A stretch of DNA of 64,000 bases from Numida meleagris (Eukaryota > Chordata > Aves > Galliformes > Numididae): NCBI RefSeq assembly GCF_002078875.1, contig NC_034411.1, forward strand, positions 2,993,351 to 3,057,350. The letters are read 5' to 3'. Positions 34,801-46,809 of the stretch are shown piece after piece; position 1 is the stretch's first letter; every line of letters starts with the position of its first letter. The notes beneath the pieces are model-generated. The model had not been told where the DNA came from. It saw only the letters and a list, made by a program, of their open reading frames with translations, and did not search any database. The translations under genes and the position numbers were made by a program.

Positions 34801-37800
34801 CGTGGGCATAGTGCCAAGTACTACAAACAATCTTACTGTGCCTGTGGACTGGGTTGCTGCTGTCCAGAGCCCTGAGCACAATTGAGACTGAAACCAGAGC
34901 GTTTTGCCATATGTGGTGCTGTCATGTCATCTTTGTTAAAAGACTAATGCTGCGTAGAGAAAGAGCAACGTTTCTCATAAGCTCAGCCTACAGGCTGTGA
35001 TTCCTTCAGCCTGTATGGAAGACCAATCTCTGTTTGCAAGCAGTTATCAGAAGAAAGAAACACAAGCAGCAGTAAGTACAAGAGAACTGTTTCTCCCTGA
35101 GTCTGGGGCCAGGTTACTTATTTCTGGAAGTCTCCTAGGCAAACAAGCACAAGTGTTGCACAGTTCTCCAAACTTGTAGTGCAGATGGATGATTTGGACT
35201 CTGGTCCCTGCTGTCACAGGGAGATCTTTGCCCTGCTACTCAAGACTATTCTGTCCAGATTTGCAAATAAATAAACTGTTGTGCTGTGGAGGCCTGCAGG
35301 AGGGAGCAGCTGAACTCTCAAGTTTGGAGCATGTTCGGTGTCCTGGAGTGACAGACTCCTGTCTCTGACCAGTCCTTTGGAGCAAGAGCACTTCAGTGGC
35401 ACCACAGGGCTGTCTGTCCCTTGCCTGAGTTCATGGTGCAGCGTAAACTGGGAGAATGAATCAAAGGAAAGCCCTGGTATTCTTGCACAGGTTTGCCTGA
35501 GTACCAGGGCTTTGCTCTTCATTCTCCCAGGCAAACCTATGCAAGAGCAGGAAGGACTTGCTCAGTCAGAATCCTTCCTTCCAGGCAACAGATGAGGCCC
35601 TGTGTCCCACTGTGCTTGCCTGTCCCTGTGTAGGTGTTCTGTCCTGATAGGATGGTGACAGGAAAAGCGAGTACTGCTTTGGCTCTAAACACTTTCTTTG
35701 TCCCTGACAGATTCGAAGAGCCTTCCGCAGCATTCGCAATACACTGCCAGAGATCACCTACGTCTTCTTGCTCTTCATGTTTAGCCTTCTGATGTTCTCC
35801 CTCATGGCTCTGAAGTTGTTTGGTGAGAGGTGTGTAAATATTTTTTGTTTTCATTGTTGCTCAGAGCATGGGGGGGATGGATGGCTGTGATTCCTCTTGA
35901 GCAGAAGGGGTCTGGCCACTCCTGGTGACTTCTACTAAATACCAAGTAGTTCTTGGAGTGGGGCATGTGATCTCTGTGCTTAATGCCAGGTTGTTGCCTT
36001 CTTCCTAGGAACCTCCAGACAGCAGAAGGCTTGCCATATTTTAGAGACTACCTAGAAACTGTGTTTGACCTCTATGTGTTGGTGACGACCGCAAACAGCC
36101 CGGATGTCATGTATGTATGCTGAGCTTGCAGTCCTTGTATTGTGAATGCTGGTGTCCTGCTCCTAGCGGTGGGAGAAATAACAACTCTGTGTTGTGATAA
36201 AAGCTGTGATCAGCATCTGTGGCAGATGACATCACTTACTAGGCCATTTGGGGGATGTGGGGGAGAGTGGGGAGCAGGGAAGAGTCTTCTAATACTAATA
36301 ACCCCTGAAATAAACTCTGCTTGTTCTGCCACTGTATTTTCCTCAGCTTCCTATCCCTCTGGCACCAGGTAACCAGGAAGCATTTTGGTGCAACAGCTAT
36401 GTGTGAGCACTCACACTTAGCTATCTGAGCATTGTCTTTTGCGTATCGTGGCAGGGTCTCAGGTTAAACGGTACTGTTTTGCAAAGCAGTGTCTTCCAGA
36501 GTGGAAACGGGGCTCTCACTTCACCAGCTTGTAGGAGTTTCACGAATTATTACCCATCTATTTTATAGATAGCCTCTGATCCACAGTCTGAGGTCTGACC
36601 CCACAGGTTGGGAGGGCTTCTCTAAAAGATGCATTGAAAGTAAAGCTTTCCAAAAGATCCATCAGCTGAGTAAGGCATAAACCTAAGAGACGAGTCCCTT
36701 AGCTCTTTGATTAGAACCTTTTCATGAAGAGGAAGAGTGTGCTCTAGTGACTGGATGTCTCCTCTCTCATAAAGTTTGTGGGGATGTGTATGCAGACTGT
36801 CATAACTTGCACAGCTGTGTTGAACTTAGGAGAGGCTTGGACTTCTGATCCTCATTTGATTGTAGCTGCTACCATTTCATCAGGGAAGATGGGATTGAGA
36901 GCAGAGTGGGACTCTCATTTGTGTGCTGGAGATGTACTGAACAGAACTGGAGTGTTATAGGGACCCCAGGTATTTCAGAGGTGAAATACAGATTGTTCTA
37001 GGGAACCTAAGCAGAAGTGCAGTGAGGGGCCCTGAAGCCAGTAACTCACCAGTGTGACTGAGACCTCACCTCAAGACTCTGTGCTTCTAAATTTAGCCAC
37101 GTTGACAGAAGTTTAATCTCTGTGCTTTCTTTTCTGCATCATATCAAAGAGGGACTGGTTAAACACAAACTTAGTGGAATTAAACTTTCATAACTCAACT
37201 GATATACAGAGGTTCTTGGTTTTTCCTTTTCTCCCTCCAGGATGAGTCTTACCTGGCTATCCAGAACATTTTGCAGTTCATCTGGAAGATGGTTTTGTTT
37301 TGTTTATTTCCCTGTCTGTCTGCTCAGCAAGTAATCTCTCTTTCCTCTAGGATGCCAGCATTTGACTTCAGCTCATGGTATGCCCTGTTCTTCATTGCCT
37401 TTGTCATCGTCAACACTTATATCTTCATGTCTCTCTTCCTGGCTGTTGTGTATAACAACTACAAAAAACATCTGAAGGTAATAAGTGGAGGGGTGAATTG
37501 TGGTCAGCAACTGCCTGCTGTTCTGTGTAACCTTGCATGGAGGCATCTGGCTTTCCCTTGGGAGGCTTCCGTGAAATGTGGAGAAGGTGAACAGCTTCCC
37601 CTGAACAAACATACAACTTCCAGCCTATACTGGTTTTCTGCAAATAAAAAGGACAAGTTTGCTTTCCGTATCAAGGGGGTTACTGCTAATTCTAGAGTAT
37701 TTCATTTTGATTTATGCTGGTGTGTTTGCGCAAAGTTGAAACAGGTAGGAGGCACATCTCTGTTAGAGGATTAGTTCTAGCAAAGAAAACCACTATTTCT

Positions 37801-40800
37801 ATGCAGACTGTTTTCTGTTGGCTATAAGTACACAGCACGCTTCTGCCACTGCATGGACTCTTACAGCAAGGGAAATGTACAGGAAGGTTGAAGTAAATCT
37901 GAACTCTTGCTGCTCCTGCACCAGCTGAATAGGCACAGTTTGAATAGGTGCAATCAAAGGGTGAGAGCTGGAGGTTCCTGGGTGCCCCACGAGAGGATTG
38001 ACTCTTTCCCAGTAAGGAGCCTGCCAGGTTTTTCCCAAGGCTAGTCTCCTAGGGTTATAAGGTTCTTTAGCCTGCTTGTAATCCCATACAGAAAAGGATC
38101 TCCACCCCAATGTCAGCGGTATTCCCTTATAGATGGCAAACGTGTGGACGTATCCTCTTTGCTTCTGTGACCTGCAGGCATGCAGATCCTGTGATCTCTG
38201 AAAGATATTGCCTCATCTCCTTCCTGTTAGATACTATCCTTTGTCTTCCCTTCCGTTTGTTTCAATGCATCTCCCAACAGTAAGCAATCCAGAGGCCCGT
38301 GGTTGCCTGTTAAATAGCATTTCTCATCACCCCATCAACTGTGTGCATCGTGTCTAGTATCACTCCAAATTTGTTCCTTTTGCAAATCTGTGCTAGGGAA
38401 GTAAGATAAAGAAGGGGGAAGGGTGACTGAAGCTGCCTGAATCTTGGCATTCTTTCTAGAATGAGATCCGTACGCTTGCTTACATGAAGCGCCGCAAGAT
38501 GATAGAGGCCTTCAACCTCCTGAAGGAAGAGGAGGGAACGCAGTTTGTGGTTAGAGAAGCCCAGTGGAAGCAGCTTGTCAAGCTGGTGGCTCCTGATATC
38601 AGCAACTCCCACAGAGAGTTGCTGCTACGCATCTCGGATGATGAGCAGAAGGGTTTCATAGGTGAGCAGTGGGGCCCACTGTGCTTGGGGAATGGGGAGG
38701 AGCCTGGGGTCAGGAGCCTGGTTCAAGGGTTGTGCCGCTGGGGCTCATGGTATGTAATGGATAGAGAGGGGCTTACTTCCCTCTCCAGATTACTCAAGTC
38801 CTGAAAGGCTGTTCTTTGTGTCTGCACCGTATGCTGTGGGCAGTTCTTCATGGCCACTTGTCATGGGGCCAAGTTCCCTATGAAGAAGAGTTCTTCCTGT
38901 TCTCAGCACAGGACAAGGACAACTTCCCTTGTTAGCAAGTTCCTCCAAATAACGTGGCTTCCCACACGTTCTTTTGGAGCCACTTGCTCTGTGTTGTTTG
39001 GAGACAGAATACTGGGAGAGATGGGTCAGTCTCATCATCTTAGATCATTAAGGGTTTTTGTTGATTGTTGGCCTTGCTAGAGCCAGTCTGTCAGGAGTGG
39101 AGCAGAGGAACTGCTTGAGCACTGAATTCTACCTGTTTTGTGGCAGATACCTCTTCAGGCTTGTGCTTTGCTGGCTGTAGAGGTATCAAGTCAAGACTGC
39201 TATAGCTTACATGCATGTAGGTTTGCCAGTCAGAGCCATTTTTAAATGACAGTGGACTGATGTTTAGTGCTGTCTCCCTGCTACAGACAAGAAGTCCTTT
39301 GTACAGCTGGCAGATCTACTCAACATCCAGGTGATTACCCTGAAAATACGCAGCCATCCACTGGGGCGGTGGATGCCTCGTGTATACAAGTCAGCAGTGA
39401 GTCAGTTCCTGCGCAGCGTGGTTAGGCACAGGTAAGTCTGTACTGGTGGAGCAAGCAGCTCCTAACATGCAAAGCACTGCAGAGCAGTACTATTCTAAGT
39501 AAATGCTCTTCTGGGTGTCATGATGAAAAGTGCAGCGACATTCAGGCAAACTAGGGGTTCTGCTTTCAGAAATGTTATGTTGATTAACTGCTTTTAGCTT
39601 ACCTTTGCTAGGTCTGGAGAAAGTAGACTTGGCCATTGGTGGCTCTGCATCTCTTCCAGTCCCACTTGTTCTCCTACAGGTGCTGTATATAAATAGTTTT
39701 CCCTGAAAGCAGGGAGCGCTTTATGGCCTGCCTAGAAGGACCAGACTAAAGGCGTCACTGAAAGGTGACGATCTTAAGTCAGCATTCTCTGCTGTAAAGC
39801 TGCATTGCATTGTTTCATCAGCTCTTACTAAGTTACTGCTGTGCTCTGCTTCACATCAGAGTCTTCCCAGCAATGCAGGAGTTATTGAGATTGGAAGGGA
39901 CTCCTAGAGATGTCTGGTGTAACCTCCCTGCTCCAAGGAGGGTCAGATAGAGTAGGTTACTCAAGGCTGTGTCCATTTGAGTTTTGAATATTTGCAAGGA
40001 AAGATTCCACAACCTCTGTGCAACCTGTTCCAGTGTTTAAAACTGAGGATGATCAAAAAGAAGGGGGAAGAAGCTTTTTTGTTTCATTGGAACTTCCTGT
40101 ATTTCAATTTGTGCCTATTGCCTCTTGTGCTTTCACTGGATACCACTGAGAAGAGTCTGGCTCCATCTTCTCTACACCCTCCCATCAGGTATTTATACAC
40201 ATTAAGACTCTCCTCCCCAACCTTTCTCTCCTTCAGGCCGAACATTACCAGGTCTCTCAACATTGTGTCAGGTTATTCTATTTTTTAATTGTTTTCCATG
40301 CCCCTTTGCTGTACTGGCTCCAGTATGTTCCAGTCTTTCATGCTGGGAAGCCCAGGTCTGGCCACAACACTCCAGACATGGCCTTCAGCATTCGTGAGGG
40401 GAAGAAGTCACATCCTTTGACCTGTTCACAACACTTCTGCTGAGGTAGCTGAGGATGCTGTTGGTAACCATTGCCACCAGGGTGCATTGCTGGCTCATGT
40501 TCAGCTAGTCAACCAAGACACCCCTCCATGCACCACCAGCTAGGTCCTCTGCAGAGCTACTTTTCAGTTGGTCCATCCCCAGTCTGCCCAGGTGCCTTCC
40601 TCCCTGTTTTCCCCACCAGCAGGACTCTGCATTTATGTTTGAACATGATGAGACTTCTCTCCATCTACTTTCCCAGCTTATTCAATTCCCTCTGATTGTA
40701 GTATGTACCCATCTCCTCCCAGCTTCATTTATGGACTTCTGTCTCACTTGTCCAGTCCTTCTGCTTGATAAATGCTGCTTCACTTGGTGGAAGTTCAGTT

Positions 40801-43800
40801 GTAATGAGTTTCTGAGAGCTTAATACTGAAAGTACTGACAGCGGTGTACCTTCAAGGCTATTTTCTGTGTTAGACTTAAAGAGTAAAACTAAACTCTAAA
40901 GTAACTTCCCAAAACTCTCAGGTTTTGCAGAAGCTGATGGATAGTTACCTAAATCATAATGTCAGAGGGAGGAGGAAGAGAACTCCTGAAGTAACTAATT
41001 TTTACCTTCTTGAGAGTGGTGAGCTGACTGTTTTTGTGTTGTTTTTTCTCTCTGCTTGCAGGGGATTTGTTTGGACTTACGATGTGATCATTCTAATAAA
41101 TGCGATCTTCATTGCCCTGGATGAGGAAAGCCCTTATATTTCTTATGCAGAGTGGGTCTTCCTTGCTTTATACATAATTGAGATACTCCTGAAAGTATAC
41201 ACGTACGAACCAAGGGCATTCTTTGGCAAAAATCAGTTCTGGAACTGGTGAGTGAGCATTATGGTGAGATCTTTGCCTTCAGCTTGTGAAGGAATGAAAG
41301 TCTGAGGGGAGAGGCTTCCAGAGACAACTTATTTTAACTGCATCCCGGAACATAAGTTCATGCATGAGAGGATAGTGTACTCTTTCCTGTCTAAAATACT
41401 ACTGTTCTCTGCCCCTCTGCTAGCTCCAGGCAAATGTGACTGCAGTGTATGAAAGTAGTGGCTGGGCAGGAGAAAGTATTTTGCTAAACAAAGCTTTCCC
41501 ATCTTCCTCCCTTGCAAATAATTTTGAGATGAAGCAGGGCTGTCTGCCACACAGAAGTAGCGACCCTTCTTCCTCTCATGTATGTCCTGTGGGAGCTTAA
41601 GTGCCCATTCTGTGTTGCCCACAAATCTAACAGCACTGCCTTCCCTCATGCTAGGTTTGATACCCTCATCATCTTTGCTGCCCTGACTGCAACGATACTC
41701 AATACCACCCTGAAGTCGAGTAAGTGCAGCTTAAGCAGCCTGCATGCATCTGGGAAACTCGGTGGTTTTGAGTTGTCTTTTGACATCATCTTAGTCTTGG
41801 GAGGCTTTTTGGCAGGGTGATGGCATTCCTGTAGGGTTTCTAAGAACCAAGTTTTTTTTTCCACTAATGACTACCTGTGGTTTTTTGAAGTGTTTAACAA
41901 GGACATAACTCTTACAAACGTAAGAATGTGCTTTATATTTACACTTACCTGCTTATTTTTCAGAAGAAAATTTTCTTTCTTTTCCCAGCCACCAAGTATA
42001 ACAGTCAACAGATCCTGGACATTGTCTTCATATTAAGGGTCCTCAGGCTGATAAGGATCGTTGACAGCATTCAAAGGTGATGAACAGAATGGGATAGAGA
42101 TGTTTGTGGGGCAAGCTGGATCAGGCTAGTGGAAACAGTGCACTAAGCTGCCTCATGGGGCTGCTTTATATTGATCGTGGCAACTCAGTAAAACATCCCA
42201 AGGCCTTGTCTCGACTTGCCTGGGATGAACCCAGCTGCTGCAGCTTCTCTGCAGCAATAAATAAGGACATGTGGGGAGCTCATGCTGGATGGGATGTAAT
42301 AAGTAAGCATGAGCTTTAAAAAAAAAAAAGCCTTCCCACAGTAGGTGTTATCATCTATCATTTGCTGTAGGTTCCGAGTCATCATGAACACACTGATAAA
42401 CATCGTACCAACCATGCTGACATTTGGAGGGCTGACTCTGGTAAGAAAACCTGGTATCTTAGCTCAAAGCATTCAGTTTAGCAGGAGTGTGTTTTAAGTC
42501 TCATACACATCTGGTTTTCAAGAGGATAAATGCAAATGTTTGGGCATTGGGCCACTGAAACTGTAAGTGTACGTTTGATTCTTAGTTATGGCACATCTTC
42601 ACATGTGCAAAGGGGTTGGCTTACTGCTAGCTGCCAGATCAAAGACTGCCAGGACCTTATGTCCTCCACGGGGCAGCAAAGATGTTCCATGCAGCCTGGG
42701 CTACAGGTACTGTAAGGAATCAAATTATGATTTCAGCAAGAAGCTGAATGAGAACACTGTTTTCTAAAATCACTTCTTAAAAATAGATTTTCCTCTTAGG
42801 ATTTGAGAATGTTTCACTTGTGTATTTGGCCTGCAGTTCTAGGCAGGAATAAGTCAAAGTAACTGCTTTTGAGGGGGCTGGATCTCTTAGACTATGCTTC
42901 TCCTCAGCAGATTGTTGTATTGGTTTAAAAAAAAACAAAAAACTAAAGTCTGGAGCCTTTAAATCTGCTATGGTTTTCCTGTTCACTGGAGAAGCCTTTA
43001 ATGGTGTTTCTCTTCCCAGGTTGTGTACTGTATATTTGCTATAATTGGTATGGAGTTATTCCATGGGAAAATCCAGTTCTTCCCTGCAAACTCAAATGCT
43101 CCTTATGCCTTGGAATGTGGAAACCCAGCTCTGAAGGATTCTTTGTTTGCCCGTGGAAAGTACTGCAAGAACAACTTCAACAACTTTGCATCTTCCTTCA
43201 TTGTTCTGATGGAGCTTACTGTAGTCAATCAGTGGCATGATATCCTTTGTTTGCAGTGGAATGTACAAACTAGAATTTGGTGAACTGTGTTTCCCCTCCC
43301 CCCAAGCCCTGTTTTTTGTTTTTTTTTTTCCCTTGAATTGGATGTACCCATGCACTTAGTGTCATCCCAAAACAGAGGGATGTTCCCTGCGCAGTACTTG
43401 TTCCTCTCTTCCTCCTGAATGCTACTGCTAGGAAGCATTATTTGGTTCCTCCCTTAGCACTACTGTAAAGCAAGATCTTCTCCTTTAGCAGTCTTGCCCT
43501 TAATTCCCATTATACTCTTTGCCAATGGATTTGCCAACGTGACTGCTCAGCCTGCAAAGCTTTATTTCATTGCCTTCCACATTGTGATGGTTATAATTAT
43601 TGTCAAGTAAGTTTTTTTTTTGGTTTTCTCTTATCCTTAGTAGAGTGAGGAGGGCTTCTGACCTCTGCCAGGGCAGTGTTGACAATCCCAGGTTCATGCA
43701 TGGTGTGCTGCCTTGACACAAATCCTTCTGCTCTCTTTGAAGAGCCTCTTGCATCTATTCTTAACTCCACTGAGTGCTGCATTGGTGCTCTGCCTTAGAG

Positions 43801-45473
43801 CTCATCTCCAGCAGACACTGCCATAGCCCTCCATCCCCAGAGCTGGGCCGTGAGCCTGTTTAATGAGGGTAGTTGATGCCCAAAGCTGGAGGGATTCCAG
43901 TAAGGAAAAGCTGCTATGTAATTCTGCTTCTCATTTCTTTCAGCATTTTTGTGTCATTCATCTTGGAAGCTTTCTTTGTGGAGTACTCCCTAGAGAAGAG
44001 TGAAGTGGAGACAGCCATCGAGCAGAAAATCCAGGAGCTGGGAATGGGAGTTCAAGAGTAAGCAAGCCACCTTAAAAAATAGTGCTGGATGTGGTTGGCT
44101 TGGCAACTCCAGTGAGGGCAGTGGGACTGCAGGAGAATGCTTCCTTCCATCCCTGGCTGTGAACTGAGACTCCTCTTCTGTGTCACAAAGACCTTGCTAA
44201 TCTGTCGTGACCATAAAGGTCTTGGTCTAGGGATGGTAGCGGAAAGTTACTTGCTTTCCACTTGGAGGTGGGAGCACGGTCAAGTGTCTGCCTCACTGAG
44301 CTTTTCTGGCCTTAGACTGTCATCCAGGGGCTGGAGAGATGCTGGAGACTAACAGCATGACTGTGATGCTTGCCTTGTCCAAGAGAATCCACTGCTGCTG
44401 TGTACACGTGGGCCCCTTTAGGATAATTTCTGGTCTTTCTTGTGCAGGGAGGCGCTCCAGGATGAACAACTCCTTGATAACATGGAGGATGCTGACAATG
44501 ACCTTGAGGGGGAAGGTGGAACAAAGACACAGCCAGCTAAAGGATTGGTGTTTAAAATTGCCTCCAAACGTAAGTGTTGCACTACAGGCTCTTTCAGAGG
44601 TGTGGTGACTGCTGAAAATGTTTTTTTTTTTTCTTTGCTTAAGAGGCCAAGGCTCTGAACTGTCCCTGTTAGTTGCCCTATTTTCTGAGGAAGTTCCCAA
44701 GCACTTCTGCTTTTATGGCTCAAGGAAAGCAGCTAAAACTCAGCTAGAGATGTGTAGAGAACTGTGGATTCTGTTTGCTGTTTCTTTTTACTTCTGGAGC
44801 TCTCTCTTACAGTGCTTGCTTGTCTTCAGTAGCCAGTCTGTGGAGACGCTGCCTTGGTGGCTGAGGTCCTGCTGTTGCCGAGAAGCCTGTCTTCCAATTC
44901 TCTCCTTCCTGCATGCACTCCACACTCCTCCTGGCTTAGATCATGGGGTGACTATCTGCTCCTTTCCTCTAGCTTTAATGCCTAATTTTTCTTCCACTAA
45001 ATTTCTTGCTGTACCTTAGCAGTTCCCCTAACCCATGCTTCTCAGTTTCCCAGCTGGCTGGGATCACAAATACATTGAAGGGAATGTGGAAATATAAGTA
45101 TCTGAATATTTAAAATAAGAGTCTATTCTTTACAAGTGCTGTAAGTGCTGGAAAGCACATGGAATACAATACCAGTAAATATCAATTGAGGCATTTGGTT
45201 TTTTGCCTCTGTAGTGTAAAACAGGGGGCGCAGCCTTTGAGTAAGAGCTCTGTTAAGGTAGGTGCTATCTAACTTATGCTGGAAAAACAGGCGCAAATGT
45301 TTACAGTGACTCTTTGTCCACCTCCAGGGTACAGGACAGTTGATGCTCTGCTTCAGCGTATGTTTGAGGCAGAGATACCTCTTGAAGATGAAGGCCCTTC
45401 TTTTGAAGAGATCTTAAACTTGTCCCCTACTGCTGCTGTACCTGGTGATCTTACTTCTGAAAGAGCTGTGTAA
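31859..45473 (+). CDS. TPCN3: TPCN3, two-pore segment channel 3
   Basis: A two-pore channel: two six-helix voltage-gated-type domains in one chain, working as a dimer. TPC3 is reported as a voltage-dependent Na+-permeable channel, absent as a working gene in humans and rodents. Nineteen coding exons join in phase (2262 nt, 753 aa): 31859-31879, 32031-32113, 33484-33598, 34141-34269, 34515-34631, 35711-35829, 36009-36110, 37351-37477, 38460-38661, 39287-39431, 41062-41247, 41655-41719, 41989-42076, 42371-42440, 43020-43239, 43516-43606, 43944-44057, 44448-44569, 45328-45473. The domain I pore motif TTANSPD is at 36085-36105. The domain II S4 (LRVLRLIRIVDSIQR) is in the exon at 41989, and the domain II filter VVNQWH is at the end of the exon at 43020. 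The linker exon at 38460 is EF-hand-like (SDDEQKGFIDKKSF). The last helix reads FVSFILEAFFVEY. TPCN1 is the main alternative, but the locus and sequence favour TPCN3. Confidence 0.92.
32170..32330 (+). repeat. CR1 3' tail in TPCN3 intron 2
   Basis: A short CR1 3' end: gacagagcggtgaggcgctg, then ggcacaggctgcccaggga, and the gatctcagaggtctattcc / caacctcagtagttctctg terminus. It starts about 60 bases after the donor of TPCN3 coding exon 2. Confidence 0.85.
32331..33483. other. TPCN3 intron 2, remaining part
   Basis: Non-coding DNA between the CR1 tail and exon 3. No gene or ordered repeat is seen. Confidence 0.45.
35448..35536. other. Inverted repeat able to form an 83-nt hairpin
   Basis: The arms are 35448-35479 and 35502-35530. 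Thirteen outer bases (CTGGGAGAATGAA) pair with TTCATTCTCCCAG. Twelve inner bases (AAAGCCCTGGTA) pair with TACCAGGGCTTT. They are separated by a 7/4-base internal loop and closed by a 22-base loop. A second, mutually exclusive pair of arms, GTTTGCCTG (35491-35499) and CAGGCAAAC (35528-35536), overlaps it. The hairpin lies in TPCN3 intron 5. It could be a microRNA-like precursor, a relic of a small inverted-repeat transposon or a local inversion duplication. Confidence 0.6.
36111..38459. other. TPCN3 introns 7 and 8
   Basis: Introns 36111-37350 and 37478-38459 flank exon 8. I see no gene or repeat of note. The frame that reads through 37271-37774 is exon 8 extended into both introns, not a separate gene. 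Confidence 0.45.
39870..40800 (-). repeat. Old CR1-like fragment, antisense, in TPCN3 intron 10
   Basis: The sequence gattggaagggactcctaga, then tctggtgtaacctccctgctcc and a run through tctccttcaggccgaacatt, resembles the reverse complement of older CR1 subfamilies. Divergence is high, so both borders are approximate. Confidence 0.6.
43240..43515 (+). other. U12-type AT-AC intron of TPCN3
   Basis: The exon ends in a split codon (CAT G). The intron starts ATATCCTTTG, the exact minor-spliceosome donor of AT-AC introns. Near its end, CCCTTAAT (43498-43504) resembles the U12 branch site TCCTTAAC. The presumed branch A (43503) is 13 bases before the exon, and the intron ends ATTATAC. Joining here gives NQWH-V-FANGF in frame, as in the NWHVF of other two-pore channels. 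A GT-AG reading using the CAG at 43489-43491 would stay in frame but insert eight residues after the filter, and it has no matching GT donor. Confidence 0.8.
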
Positions 45474-46024
45474 CTCGGGGCAGAAACAGTGGTCGACAAG
45501 GAGGAGCTAATCCTCAGCTGCACAGGTCTCCAGCATGTTTTCTGGCTGGCTGCCTTCAGTCACTGTGGTCAGGTACATCGTGGAGGAGATTAAACAGCTG
45601 AAGGGGCAGCTGATGCTGGAAGTGGCATTGTCATGTAAAGGAGCTTTATCTCATGTAAAGTCTCACATAAATGTTGAAACTGGAAGTGCTCTCAGGGGAG
45701 AGCAGAGGGAGCGTTTGTGTATCTGACTGTGCAAGTCAAGTGCAGTATTCAATATGTTATGAAATACCTATTCCTTATAACTGGAATCTTGTATTACAGC
45801 ACTTTTATATGCATATATGGAGCAAAGTAAGCTGCATTAAACAGTTCCTGTTAGTACATTAAATTTAGCAGTTAATGATTAACATCCATTATTGTTTGAT
45901 GATGGAGGTGGCTGGTTATGCTGTGTGATGAACTGCTAACATACACAGAGCCCTTGACCGTGGCCTGTGTTCAGCAGTAACAGGTTACTATTGCACCTGA
46001 GAGCTAAAGACAGGGGCTAGGATC
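45474..46024 (+). other. TPCN3 3' untranslated region
   Basis: This follows the TAA at 45471-45473. Two ATTAAA signals (45836-45841 and 45858-45863) are the likely polyadenylation sites, which gives a 3' UTR of about 0.4 kb. No other gene is seen. Confidence 0.55.
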
Positions 46025-46670
46025 TTTTATAGAATCACAGAACGGTGATCGCTGAGCTCCAACCCCCTGCCATGGGCTGGCTGCCCCCCACCAGCTCAGG
46101 CTGCCCAGGCCCCATCCAACCTGGCCTTGGGCACCTCCAGGGACAGGGCACCCACAGCTCTCTGGGCAGCAGTGCCAGGGCCTTGTTGAACCTCATTAGG
46201 TTCTCATAGGCCTCTTTTTATGCCTGTTCAGGTCCCGTTGGATAGCATCTCTTTCCCTGTTTTATCAGTTTGGTGTCATCAGCGGACTTGCTGAGAGTGC
46301 ACTCAGTTCCCCCTGTGTGTGTCATTGACAGGGATGTTGAAGAGCACTGGTCCCAGGAGGGACCCTGGGGCACACTGCTTGTCCCTGGCCTCCACCTGGG
46401 CACAGAGACACTGACCTCAACCCTCTGGCTGTGACCATCCAGCTAACTCTTTATCCACTGAGCAGTCCAGCCTTCAAATCCATCTCCCTCCAGTTTAGAG
46501 ATAAGGATGTGGTTTGGGACTGTGCTAAAGGCTTTGCACAAGTCCATGCAGATAACATCAGCTGCCCTCCCTTCCTCTGCTGTTGCTGCGTTGTCGTCGG
46601 CCAGCAGACTGGTCAGGCATGATCTGCCCTTGTGGCTTCCAGAGCAAGTAATGTGAGTATCGCACCACCT
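46025..46670 (-). repeat. CR1 LINE fragment, antisense, before BUB1
   Basis: The copy starts with tagaatcacagaacggtgat (reverse complement of the CR1 3' end). It continues through a frame that on the minus strand encodes GGTECTLSKSADDTKL, the RT active-site region. It ends about 220 bases before the BUB1 ATG. Confidence 0.9.
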
Positions 46671-46809
46671 GGGCCGGCCTACACGTTACACGGACAGACA
46701 GCCCGCCTCGGCCCGCCAAGACGGAGCACGGGGGAGCCGGGGAACGGCGGGGAGGAGGGAGGGGCGGGGCTTGGCAGCGGCGGTGAGGGGGGTTGGTGGA
46801 GCGGGATGG

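Noticed and set aside
37271..37774. 167-codon frame as a separate gene
   Set aside because: Only 37351-37477 is coding (TPCN3 exon 8). The remainder is intron read-through on both sides of good splice sites.
43492..43515. Treating these 24 bases as coding by a GT-AG intron
   Set aside because: No suitable GT donor joins it to the preceding exon, the extra residues break the conserved NWHVF-like pore, and the AT-AC signals are nearly perfect.
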